From NCBI RefSeq assembly GCF_902706095.1, contig NZ_CACSJP010000002.1, positions 434,001-498,000 on the forward strand: a DNA stretch of 64,000 nucleotides, written 5' to 3'. The notes under the pieces were generated by a model. That model searched no databases. It worked only from the letters and a program-made list of their open reading frames with translations, and was not told the origin of the DNA. Shown here piece after piece: positions 9,506 through 17,442 of this stretch. The position numbers and the translations under genes are program-made. Positions within the stretch are counted from its first letter, which is position 1. Every line of letters starts with the position of its first letter. The stretch comes from Rhizobium sp. 18065 (GTDB lineage: Bacteria > Pseudomonadota > Alphaproteobacteria > Rhizobiales > Rhizobiaceae).

Positions 9506-10333
9506 ATGAGCACACCACCCCGCCAGAAACGTTTCACACCCGCAGACATCACCGCGCTGAAGGGGAACCGGGCGATCGTCTCCCTGACGGCCTATACGAC
9601 GCCGATCGCGCGATTGCTCGACGGGCATTGCGACCTTCTGCTGGTCGGCGACAGCCTCGGCATGGTGCTTTACGGCCTCGAGACAACGGTGGGCGTCACC
9701 ATGGAGATGATGATCGCCCATGGTCAGGCAGTCATGCGCGGCGCCAACCGCGCCTGCGTCATCGTCGACCTGCCCTTCGGTTCCTACCAGGAATCCAAGG
9801 AACAGGCCTTCCGCAACGCCGCCCGCATCATGAAGGAAACCGGCTGCGACGGCGTAAAGCTTGAGGGCGGGGCGGAAATGGCCGAGACGGTCGCGTTTCT
9901 GGTGGCGCGCGGCGTGCCGGTCTTCGGCCATATCGGCCTGATGCCACAGCAGGTCAACACGTCCGGCGGCTACCGCTCCAAGGGCCACAGCGACAAGGAG
10001 CAGGACAAGATCCGGGCGGATGCAAAGGCAATCGACGAAGCCGGGGCGTTTGCCATGGTCATCGAAGGCACCGTCGAGCCGTTGGCGCGGGAAATCACCG
10101 GAACACTAAGTGCCGCGACAATCGGGATCGGCGCCTCTCCGGCATGCGACGGTCAGATTCTGGTATCCGACGACATGCTCGGCCTGTTCAACGATTTCAA
10201 GCCGCGCTTCGTCAAGCACTTCGCCGATCTTGCCCAGGTCATCTCGACCGCGGCAGAAAACTACGCATCCGAGGTTCAGGCGCGCAGCTTCCCGGGCCCG
10301 GAGCATACATTCCAGATCCGCCCCAAGAAATAA
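9506..10333 (+). CDS. panB: 3-methyl-2-oxobutanoate hydroxymethyltransferase
   Basis: Transfers a hydroxymethyl group from methylenetetrahydrofolate to 2-oxoisovalerate, the first committed step to pantoate. It is 275 aa from ATG 9506, immediately after panC. Metal ligands lie in '[10 protein letters not shown]' and '[10 protein letters not shown]', and the catalytic Glu region is '[11 protein letters not shown]'; 'GHIGLMPQ' is also characteristic. Length is normal. Convergent with the small DUF2164 gene, leaving 9 bases between them. Confidence 0.97.
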   Translation: MSTPPRQKRFTPADITALKGNRAIVSLTAYTTPIARLLDGHCDLLLVGDSLGMVLYGLETTVGVTMEMMIAHGQAVMRGANRACVIVDLPFGSYQESKEQAFRNAARIMKETGCDGVKLEGGAEMAETVAFLVARGVPVFGHIGLMPQQVNTSGGYRSKGHSDKEQDKIRADAKAIDEAGAFAMVIEGTVEPLAREITGTLSAATIGIGASPACDGQILVSDDMLGLFNDFKPRFVKHFADLAQVISTAAENYASEVQARSFPGPEHTFQIRPKK

Positions 10334-10342
10334 TCGAACGGA

Positions 10343-10591
10343 CTATGCATCTGACGTCCGCTCGAGTTGATAAACCGCATCGTTGAACAGATCGATCTGC
10401 TTGGCGAGCAGTGCCTGCGCGTCGTGCAGCCCGCGATTGTAGAATTGCGGGCCGAGCACGTTTGAAAAGAACTCAGCGACACCTTCCGCTTCGAAGCGCC
10501 CAAGGTCCAGATCGAATTCCTTTTTAAAGTGAGACTGGATTCGCTCGACAAGGCGTGCCTGCTCTTCCTTTGAAAATTCGGATGTCTGCAA
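10343..10591 (-). CDS. DUF2164 family protein
   Basis: Protein of 82 aa with the DUF2164 pattern: 'FSKEEQARLVERIQ' near the N-terminus, 'GRFEAEGVAEFF' in the middle and 'FYNRGLHDAQALL' before a helical C-terminus. No membrane segment. Function of the family is not known. Convergent with panB. Confidence 0.85.
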   Translation of the reverse strand: MQTSEFSKEEQARLVERIQSHFKKEFDLDLGRFEAEGVAEFFSNVLGPQFYNRGLHDAQALLAKQIDLFNDAVYQLERTSDA

Positions 10592-10867
10592 AATTCCACC
10601 TCCCAGAAATCGAGCCCCACCCGAACAACGTCAACGCGTGGTGGCTGAACCGAATCGATTGTCCCCGAGCATAGCCAATCCGCGTGACGCTGCGGGCGGA
10701 TTTCACCCGGCTGAAAAACAGGCTCATGTTTCTTTCCGACAAGATCCTCAATGGGATTGCGAGCATCAGGTCTGTTCCATCAACCCTGATGCATGTCCCA
10801 TCAAACCTATTGGTTTGCCAGCATCCAGCAGACAGGATAACCGGGCTGCAAAACACGGAATTTCAGT

Positions 10868-11596
10868 ATGTCACGCTCAGAATTCAGCGAAGGGATCACC
10901 CGGTCCATTCCGATTGTCGTCTCCGCAAGCCCCTTTGCCGTGCTTTTCGGCGCCATCGCCATCGCCAACGGCCAGACAATCGGCGAAGTCGCGCTCACCA
11001 GCAGCACCATTTTTGCCGGCGCAAGCCAGCTTGTCGGCATCGAACTGTTTGGCCACCATGTCCCGGCCTGGTTGATCGTCCTGTCGATCTTTGCCGTCAA
11101 CTTCCGCCATGTGCTCTATTCCGCAGCGCTCGCCCCTTTCGTCGAACATTTCTCCCTGTCGCAGAAGGCTGCAACCTTCTTTCTTCTCACCGATCCACAA
11201 TTTGCCGAAACCTTGAAGCGTGCAGAGCTCGGAACCAAGGTGACCTTTGCCTGGTACATGGGTCTGGGACTGCCGATTTTCGTCGCCTGGGTCCTGCTCA
11301 GCATCGTCGGCGCCTATTTCGGCCGCCTGATTGGCGATCCTGCCCGCTTCGGCTTTGATGTGCTGCTTCCGATCTACTTTCTCGCACTGGTGCTGGGTTT
11401 TCGCCGCCGCAGCAATTTCCTGCCGGTGGTCATCGTCAGCGCGGTCGCTTCGGCAATAGCCCACAAGACCGTCGGTTCGCCCTGGCATGTCAGCATCGGC
11501 GCACTGGCCGGCGTTCTGGCAGCAGCACTATTGCCGCCCGCCAAGGCTGATGATGCCAAAGGCGCATCCACTGCGGCGACGGAGGGCGGCCAGTGA
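10868..11596 (+). CDS. azlC: AzlC-family branched-chain amino acid exporter, large subunit
   Basis: Large membrane subunit of the two-component AzlCD (YgaZH) exporter, which expels branched-chain amino acids or analogues. It is 242 aa with at least five hydrophobic helices. Family features include 'GITRSIPIVVSASPFAVLFGA', 'SSTIFAGASQLVGIELFG', 'NFRHVLYSAALAPF' and 'FFLLTDPQFAE'. The start at 10868 has only a weak ribosome site. Its TGA overlaps the GTG start of azlD by one base step (GTGA), coupling translation. Confidence 0.92.
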   Translation: MSRSEFSEGITRSIPIVVSASPFAVLFGAIAIANGQTIGEVALTSSTIFAGASQLVGIELFGHHVPAWLIVLSIFAVNFRHVLYSAALAPFVEHFSLSQKAATFFLLTDPQFAETLKRAELGTKVTFAWYMGLGLPIFVAWVLLSIVGAYFGRLIGDPARFGFDVLLPIYFLALVLGFRRRSNFLPVVIVSAVASAIAHKTVGSPWHVSIGALAGVLAAALLPPAKADDAKGASTAATEGGQ

Positions 11597-11904
11597 ACAC
11601 GCTCTTCAATCCTGAAATGGTGGCGATCATTCTTGCTTCGGCAATTGCGACCTACATAACGCGCATCGGCGGCTACGTGCTGATCCGCAAGATGAAGAAC
11701 ATCCCGCCGCGCATGGAAGCCGCCCTCAATGCCGTGCCCGCTGCCGTTTTGACCACGCTTGTGGCACCCGCGTTCTTTGCTGGCGGCATCGAGGTCAAGA
11801 TTGCGCTGGCCGTCAGCCTGCTGGCGGGCCTGCGCCTGTCGACCATTCCGATGTTGCTGGCTGGCTGGGCCGTCGCCGTCGCGATCCGCCATTTCGGCGG
11901 CTGA
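11593..11904 (+). CDS. azlD: AzlD-family exporter small subunit
   Basis: Small partner of AzlC. The 103-aa protein starts at a GTG that overlaps the azlC stop by four bases. It has three hydrophobic helices and the family pattern 'ATYITRIGGYVLI' and 'ALNAVPAAVLTTLVAPAFF'. Complex formation with AzlC is known for the family and supported here by translational overlap. Confidence 0.9.
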   Translation: MNTLFNPEMVAIILASAIATYITRIGGYVLIRKMKNIPPRMEAALNAVPAAVLTTLVAPAFFAGGIEVKIALAVSLLAGLRLSTIPMLLAGWAVAVAIRHFGG

Positions 11905-11999
11905 AGGATCGGCGAACCCGGTTTCGGACAACCGCGTCGGTTGCCGCCGGCCCAACGCTGGAGCACGTCGCCATGGGACGAATTGCTCCAGCCAGGACT

Positions 12000-13835
12000 T
12001 CAGTGTTCGAAGGCTTCGGTCGCACGCTCCAGCCATTCGCGTGCGGACGGATCACTGATCAGCGGCAGAAGTTCGGTCCGCGTGCGGGCATGATAGTCAT
12101 CGAGCCACTGCAACTCCTCACGAGTGAGCAGGTCTTCGACGATCAACTGGCGATCGATCGGCGCAAAAGTCAGTGTCTCGAAGCCGAGCATCGGCTGATC
12201 ACCGCCTTCGACAACCTCCGCTTCGCGCACATAGATCAGGTTCTCGATGCGGATGCCGAAGCTTCCGGGGCGATAATAACCAGGCTCGTTCGACAGGATC
12301 ATGCCGGGCAGCAATTCCTGCGTCGCCAGGCGGGAAATCCGCTGCGGACCCTCATGCACGGACAGATAAGAACCGACGCCATGGCCCGTGCCATGGGCAA
12401 AATCGGCACCGGATTTCCACAAGGCGATACGCGCCAGCGGATCGAGATCGCAACCGCGCGTGCCCTTCGGAAAACGCGCCGTGCTGATCGCGATCATGCC
12501 CTTGAGCGCCAGGGTGAAAAACCGCTTCTGTTCTTCAGGCACAGCGCCGATAGAGATCGTCCGGGTAATGTCGGTCGTACCATTCACGTACTGCGCGCCC
12601 GAATCGATGAGAAACATCTCGCCGGCATTGATCGTCCGATCGCTCTCGGTCGTGACGCGGTAGTGCATGATCGCGGCATGCTCCCCGGCGCCCGAGATCG
12701 TCTCGAAGGAAATATCCTTCAGAGGATTTTGCATCCGCTCGCCAATACGAACCCGGGTTGCTTCGAGCGCCTTGGCCGCCCCGATCTCCGTAATGGTTCC
12801 GGCCGGCTGCTGATCGAGCCAGGTGAGAAACTCAACCACGGCCACGCCGTCCTGCAAGTGGGCAGCCGCCGAGCCATTCAGTTCGACGAGGTTCTTCACC
12901 GCCCGTCCAAGCTTGGCCGGATCGTTGCCGACGATGGCGATACCACCGCCGACCTTGATCATCTGCGCCAGCGCATGTGGCGCGAGGTCGGGATCGATCA
13001 GGATGCGCCCTCCACCCGTCGCCACCCGCTCGATGCGTTCGGCCAGCAATTGCGGATCGACCTGTTCGCACAGGTCGCGCAGATAGGTCTCCACCTCCAG
13101 ACTGGTCTTGGCGCTATCGAGGAAGAGTTCCGCCTTGCCATCGGCCTTGATGATCGCACGCGCCAGCGGATGCGGCGTATGCGGCACGTCGGCACCCCGG
13201 ATATTGAAAATCCAGGCCACCGATGAGGGGTCGCTGATCAGCACCGCCGAAAGTCCCTTGGCGGTGAGGTCGGCGGCAATCCTGGTGATTTTGTCGGACG
13301 CCGACACACCGGAATAGCTTTCCGGCTGAATGCTCACCTGTCCCAGCGGTTCTGCCGGTCGATCGCTCCAAAGCCTGTCGATTGGGTTGAACGACAGCAG
13401 GACCAGTGCACCGCCTTTGTCTTCCAGCACCTTTTCCAGCCGGCTGACCTCAACGCCGGTATGCATCCAGGGATCGATGCCAAGACGGAAGCCCTTGCCC
13501 GCATGGTTGGCGATCCAGGCATGCGGAGGTTCGCCGATCAGATCGCCGGGCGTGAAAACCGCCAGATCGACCTGCTGTGCAACCTGCGTCACATAGCGAC
13601 CGTCAACGAAGACGACAGCGTCCGCTTCCGTGACCAGCAATTGCCCGGCAGACCCGGTAAAGCCGGTCGCCCAGGCCAGCCGCTCGGCAGAGGCCGGCAC
13701 GTATTCCCCGAGATATTCATCAGATCGCGGCACCAGCACGCCATCGACGCCGATTTCGGAAAACAGCGCGCGAAGCGCCGCAATGCGCTCCTTGCCGTGG
13801 AGAGGAGTGGATTTGACATCAAAGGATTGAAACAT
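12000..13835 (-). CDS. Xaa-Pro aminopeptidase (aminopeptidase P family, M24B)
   Basis: Cytosolic metallopeptidase removing an N-terminal residue next to proline. It is 611 aa, the long two-creatinase-domain form (about residues 1-310 non-catalytic, 310-550 catalytic, then a C-terminal extension). Dinuclear metal-site motifs are present: 'LIDSGAQYVNGTTDITR' (two Asp), 'FAHGTGHGVGSYLSVHE' (His), 'LSNEPGYYRPG' and 'GIRIENLIYV' (Glu). Start ATG at 13835. Convergent with azlD across 95 bases that include a small hairpin (caaccg/cggttg, 11929-11943). Confidence 0.93.
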   Translation of the reverse strand: MFQSFDVKSTPLHGKERIAALRALFSEIGVDGVLVPRSDEYLGEYVPASAERLAWATGFTGSAGQLLVTEADAVVFVDGRYVTQVAQQVDLAVFTPGDLIGEPPHAWIANHAGKGFRLGIDPWMHTGVEVSRLEKVLEDKGGALVLLSFNPIDRLWSDRPAEPLGQVSIQPESYSGVSASDKITRIAADLTAKGLSAVLISDPSSVAWIFNIRGADVPHTPHPLARAIIKADGKAELFLDSAKTSLEVETYLRDLCEQVDPQLLAERIERVATGGGRILIDPDLAPHALAQMIKVGGGIAIVGNDPAKLGRAVKNLVELNGSAAAHLQDGVAVVEFLTWLDQQPAGTITEIGAAKALEATRVRIGERMQNPLKDISFETISGAGEHAAIMHYRVTTESDRTINAGEMFLIDSGAQYVNGTTDITRTISIGAVPEEQKRFFTLALKGMIAISTARFPKGTRGCDLDPLARIALWKSGADFAHGTGHGVGSYLSVHEGPQRISRLATQELLPGMILSNEPGYYRPGSFGIRIENLIYVREAEVVEGGDQPMLGFETLTFAPIDRQLIVEDLLTREELQWLDDYHARTRTELLPLISDPSAREWLERATEAFEH

Positions 13836-14038
13836 GGAAAGGCCTGCGGAATAGAGGAGTCTCGGCGACGGTTATAACAAGGCACCACACGCCTGCCCAT
13901 CCGTCGCCAGAGGTCATCCGCAGTTTCTCGATGCAATGTCTCGATGCAATTGAACGCCAGCAATCACCAAGGCGCCTCAAATTCAGGCAAACCTCATGTT
14001 GCTATGCAGCAATTGCAGGTCTCCCGTGCCGTTGCCCA

Positions 14039-14068
14039 CCTGACTGAACCTGCGGAATAGATCTATAT
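14039..14068 (+). promoter_or_regulatory. Candidate promoter of the small gene at 14121
   Basis: A -35-like CCTGAC (14039-14044) and a -10 CTATAT (14063-14068) are separated by 18 bases, close to the rhizobial housekeeping consensus CTTGAC/CTATAT. The start codon follows 53 bases later. Inferred by eye only. Confidence 0.4.
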
Positions 14069-14120
14069 CTCGCTCATCGAACGACGCGGTGATCGCGTCA
14101 TACCCGAAAGGAACAGAGAT

Positions 14121-14294
14121 ATGGCTAAGTCATTCCTGCGTGTCGCTTTGGACAATTTCGTTGAAGCCCGCCAGCGTCGCGCCAACCTCTATGCAAACGG
14201 CGCCCTGCAGACCCTCGATGACCAGACGCTCTCGGCAATGGGCCTGAACCGCGAAGAACTGCGTCGCAAGCCTTCGCTGCGCTCGATCAGCTGA
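14121..14294 (+). CDS. Small basic protein of 57 aa, DUF1127-like
   Basis: Short gene with a clear AAAGGAA ribosome site and ATG at 14121, ending in TGA at 14292. The protein is basic and helical: an amphipathic segment with 'NFVEARQRRANLYANGAL', then 'LDDQTLSAMGLNREELRRK'. The ending 'L..LG..R.EL' resembles small DUF1127 proteins, which in other alphaproteobacteria affect phosphate, carbon or RNA metabolism, but the match is partial and function is not assigned. It forms a one-gene unit with its own promoter candidate and a strong terminator, and so is probably well expressed. Confidence 0.8.
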   Translation: MAKSFLRVALDNFVEARQRRANLYANGALQTLDDQTLSAMGLNREELRRKPSLRSIS

Positions 14295-14384
14295 GACCGC
14301 CTTTCGGTCACGGACGGCGACAACAATATCCGCTTGAGCCCACCCTCCCAGGGCTCGCGGAATGCGCGGCATGATGCTGCGCCT

Positions 14385-14416
14385 AAGGCGACCTAGTTAT
14401 GGGTCGCCTTTTTTTT
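14385..14416 (+). terminator. Strong rho-independent terminator
   Basis: Perfect 9-base stem aaggcgacc/ggtcgcctt (14385-14393, 14402-14410), 8-base loop, and eight consecutive T ending at 14416. It ends the transcript of the 57-aa gene and protects the convergent prmA gene. Confidence 0.93.
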
Positions 14417-14439
14417 ACGGGCGCGGTCAGCGAAAGACC

Positions 14440-15324
14440 TCAGCCCTTGCCATGCCGAAGGTGGATCGTCACCCAGCCATTGCGCCAGATGGTCCGCACA
14501 TGCGACAGGCCAGCACCGCTATAGGCGGCAATCACCTTCCATCGCTGCGCTGCCAGAATTCCCGACAGGATCACCGAGCCACCATCGGCCAGATTGTTGA
14601 CCAGCTGCGGGGCCATCTTGATCAGCGGCCGCGCCAGGATATTGGCGATGATCAGGTCGAAGGGACCGTAGTCCCCGAAGGCGGTCGAATGGAAACCCGG
14701 AGCCGTGCGAAAATCGATGCCCGTGACGATCTTGTTGCGGCGGGCATTTTCCTTCGCGACACGCACGGCAATCGGATCGATATCGGTCGCAAGCACCGGC
14801 ACCGGCAGAAGCTTGCGAACCGCGATCGCCAGCACGCCGCTGCCCGTGCCCAGATCCAGCGCATTGCGCACCTTGCGTGCCCGCACAACCTCTTCGATGA
14901 CTTCCAGGCATCCCGCCGTCGTTCCATGATGGCCGGTGCCGAAAGCCTGGCCGGCGTCGATCTCGATCGCCACATCATTGAGCCTGACCTTGTCGCGGTC
15001 ATGCGATCCATGCACCAGGAAACGCCCGGCGCGCACCGGCGTCAATCCTTCGAGCGACTTGGCAATCCAGTCAATCTCCGGAATGATCTCCCGCTCGATA
15101 CTGAGGTCGGAAAAGTCTGGAGCAAGCATTTCGGCCAGCCGGTCGCGGATCTCGTCCTCTTCGTCGAACATCAGGTAGATCGAAGTTTCCCAGATGTCTT
15201 TTTTCTCGTCGACCTCGGTGGTGGCGATCGCATAGTCCTCCTCCCCGAAACCGAACGTCATCACGTCGAGCACACCGTTGGCACGGGTCTCGGTGGTCGT
15301 CACATAGAGGCGGATTTCACTCAC
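14440..15324 (-). CDS. prmA: Ribosomal protein L11 methyltransferase
   Basis: SAM-dependent methyltransferase that methylates ribosomal protein L11. I place the start at GTG 15324 (VSEIRLYV), which has AGGAC eight bases upstream; it gives 294 aa. The open frame continues 20 codons upstream with no conserved sequence. SAM-binding motif I is 'ALDLGTGSGVLAIA', preceded by 'GQAFGTGHHGTTAGCLE', the PrmA signature, and motif IV 'DLIIANILARPL'. The N-terminal ~100 residues correspond to the substrate-recognition domain. Confidence 0.95.
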   Translation of the reverse strand: MSEIRLYVTTTETRANGVLDVMTFGFGEEDYAIATTEVDEKKDIWETSIYLMFDEEDEIRDRLAEMLAPDFSDLSIEREIIPEIDWIAKSLEGLTPVRAGRFLVHGSHDRDKVRLNDVAIEIDAGQAFGTGHHGTTAGCLEVIEEVVRARKVRNALDLGTGSGVLAIAVRKLLPVPVLATDIDPIAVRVAKENARRNKIVTGIDFRTAPGFHSTAFGDYGPFDLIIANILARPLIKMAPQLVNNLADGGSVILSGILAAQRWKVIAAYSGAGLSHVRTIWRNGWVTIHLRHGKG

Positions 15325-15418
15325 GGGCGCACGTCCTGTCGATCTAGACTTGAAGGCGTTGCGGTACAACGCAATCGCCGCCAAGGCAACCGCCCAGCCG
15401 GCGACAACGGGCCGGACG

Positions 15419-16018
15419 TCAGCCCTTCATCAGATTTTCAAGCTTCTTGACGGCAGTGTCCGGGTTTTCGCCATAGGCAATCGTGCCCTTGAAGCGACCA
15501 TCCGCGTCGAGCAGGAATATCGAAGCGGTGTGGTCCATCGTGTAGTCGCCGTTCGGATCCTTTTCATCCAGCGGCACTTTCTTGGCATAGACCCGGAAGC
15601 CCTTGATAACATCCGCAACCTTCGCCGGCTCTCCGGCAATGCCGACCACGCGATCTGTCACGTTCGAGATGTATTGGCCGAGAAGTTCCGGCGTGTCGCG
15701 CTCGGGATCCACCGTGACGAAATAGGCCTGCAAGCCCTTGGCATCAGGATCAACCTGCTTCATCCAGCCATTGAGTTCAAACAGGGTCGTGGGGCAGACT
15801 TCCGGGCAGTGGGTGAAGCCGAAGAACAGAGCCGTCGGCTTGCCGCGAAACGCCTGTTCGGAGATTGCCTTGCCGTTCTGGTCCACCAGCTCGAAAGGCA
15901 CACCGAAGGGACCTTCGGCGATCTTGTCGCTCGATTGCGTAATGGTCAACGTCAGCCAACCCAGCAGACCCGCCATGATCAGCACGCCCGCCCATAAAAC
16001 GACCCGCAAAGTCCGCAT
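15419..16018 (-). CDS. SCO1/SenC family copper-binding protein
   Basis: Membrane-anchored periplasmic thioredoxin-fold protein that delivers copper to the CuA centre of cytochrome c oxidase. It is 199 aa from ATG 16018 (GAGGA ribosome site); an upstream in-frame extension is not conserved. One N-terminal hydrophobic helix (about 5-27) anchors it. Copper ligands are visible: the CxxxC pair in 'FTHCPEVCPT' and a His in 'YTMDHTASIF'. No cytochrome oxidase gene is in the window. Confidence 0.95.
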   Translation of the reverse strand: MRTLRVVLWAGVLIMAGLLGWLTLTITQSSDKIAEGPFGVPFELVDQNGKAISEQAFRGKPTALFFGFTHCPEVCPTTLFELNGWMKQVDPDAKGLQAYFVTVDPERDTPELLGQYISNVTDRVVGIAGEPAKVADVIKGFRVYAKKVPLDEKDPNGDYTMDHTASIFLLDADGRFKGTIAYGENPDTAVKKLENLMKG

Positions 16019-16144
16019 CTCAAAAGTCCTCAACAAAAATCGCCACCGATTGAGCCGGATAAGCCGCGCTTCGGTGAAAGGCAATTCAACTCGCCGTCAA
16101 ATCCGCCTCAAGCGCTGATTTGTCGCAAAATCCATCGAGGAAGA

Positions 16145-16303
16145 TTAGAAACAATAAGACAGGCCGGTCTCGACCAGACTGAGAAAGATCGCAGAACCAT
16201 AGCGCATCCAGCCGATGAAGATCAGGCACGCGATGAGCACACCGGCCAGCCCGATGGCGGCAAGAGGGAGAAACTTGAGGCGGCGCTCTGCAGTGATCAT
16301 CAT
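16145..16303 (-). CDS. Conserved-looking small membrane protein, 52 aa
   Basis: Short minus-strand gene. It reads from tandem ATG codons at 16303/16300 to TAA at 16145 and encodes 52 aa: basic N-terminus, one hydrophobic helix (about 11-32), then 'GWMRYGSAIFLSLVETGLSYCF'. The ending with an aromatic-Cys-Phe tail resembles small membrane proteins I recall from other alphaproteobacteria. It lies 126 bases upstream of the SCO gene on the same strand. The ribosome site is weak, so translation is inferred mainly from the coherent membrane-protein composition. Confidence 0.65.
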   Translation of the reverse strand: MMITAERRLKFLPLAAIGLAGVLIACLIFIGWMRYGSAIFLSLVETGLSYCF

Positions 16304-16438
16304 ACGAATATAGCGCGTTTGTCGCTCTGATAAAACCGGGGATCGGGCTGGTTCACGGACAAAACTTGACCGAGATCAAGGAAGCCATTTGATTTTTGCT
16401 GACACTTTGCGCGCAGGCGGGTGTCTTGGGAGGGACCG

Positions 16439-17227
16439 ATGGAAGAACAGGCGATACACAGTGGTCAGACGCCGAAGTTCCGCGTCAACCGTCTAATGGG
16501 ATCCGATGTCACCGCTGCATTCCGCGATGGCTGGCGCGATTTCCGCCGCTATCCCGCGATCGGCCTGTTTTTCGGGACAATCTATGCATTGGGCGGCGTC
16601 TTCATTGCCGTCGTTCTGGTCCATTATCATCTGCCGTGGATGATTATCCCGGTTGCCATCGGTTTTCCGCTGATCGGACCTTTCGTCGCCGTTGGCCTCT
16701 ACGACGTCAGCCGGCGCCATCATCGAGGCGAGGACGTCCGATGGTCGGCGGTCCTGACCGAGGTCTTTCGGCAGCGCGAACGCCAGTTGTCGTGGATGGC
16801 CTTTGTCGTCCTGTTCATCTTCTGGATCTGGATCTATCAGGTGCGGCTTCTCATGGCCTTGTTCTTGGGCTTCAGGATCCCCGCATCGCTGGACGCCTTT
16901 GGCCACCTGCTGGTTTCAACACCACACGGCCTGCTCTTCCTCACGGTCGGCACAATCGTCGGCGCGGTGCTGGCAACCATACTCTTCACGGCGACCGTCA
17001 TTTCTATGCCGCTTCTGCTCGACTACGACATCGACTTTGTCACGGCTATGCTCACCAGCATGCGCACAGTTCTGGAAAACCCGCTGCCGATGCTCGCTTT
17101 CGGGGCGGCCGTCGCCGCGCTTGCGATCCTGGCTCTGGTGCCCGGATTTCTTGGGCTTCTGGTTGTTTTGCCGGTCGCTGGCCACGCGACATGGCATCTT
17201 TATCGCAGGGCAATCAGCCGAATTTAG
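16439..17227 (+). CDS. DUF2189 family integral membrane protein
   Basis: Inner-membrane protein of 262 aa with about six hydrophobic helices. 'AAFRDGWRDFRRYPAIGLFFG' at the N-terminus and 'YDVSRRHHRGE' after the second helix pair identify the DUF2189 family, whose function is unknown. The ATG at 16439 has GGGAGG eight bases upstream and is preferred over the one at 16421. Stands alone. Confidence 0.88.
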   Translation: MEEQAIHSGQTPKFRVNRLMGSDVTAAFRDGWRDFRRYPAIGLFFGTIYALGGVFIAVVLVHYHLPWMIIPVAIGFPLIGPFVAVGLYDVSRRHHRGEDVRWSAVLTEVFRQRERQLSWMAFVVLFIFWIWIYQVRLLMALFLGFRIPASLDAFGHLLVSTPHGLLFLTVGTIVGAVLATILFTATVISMPLLLDYDIDFVTAMLTSMRTVLENPLPMLAFGAAVAALAILALVPGFLGLLVVLPVAGHATWHLYRRAISRI

Positions 17228-17442
17228 AACACTGGACACCCCGGCTATGCGATCCGCATCTTATATGGACGCTCATTAGCCGCAGGTTAACTAATATTCG
17301 CGATTCTTAATGAGCGTTGCGATCCAGGCGGATCGCATACGGACATGACCCGTCCGCCAGGCCGCCAAGTCGCCTCTCCTGGTCTTCGCATGACATGCTT
17401 CCGATCGGCATACGCCGGCGGAACACGCGCTCGGGGGGACGG

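Noticed and set aside
12000..13226. Plus-strand frame of about 400 codons
   Set aside because: Opposite the catalytic half of aminopeptidase P; no recognisable domain.
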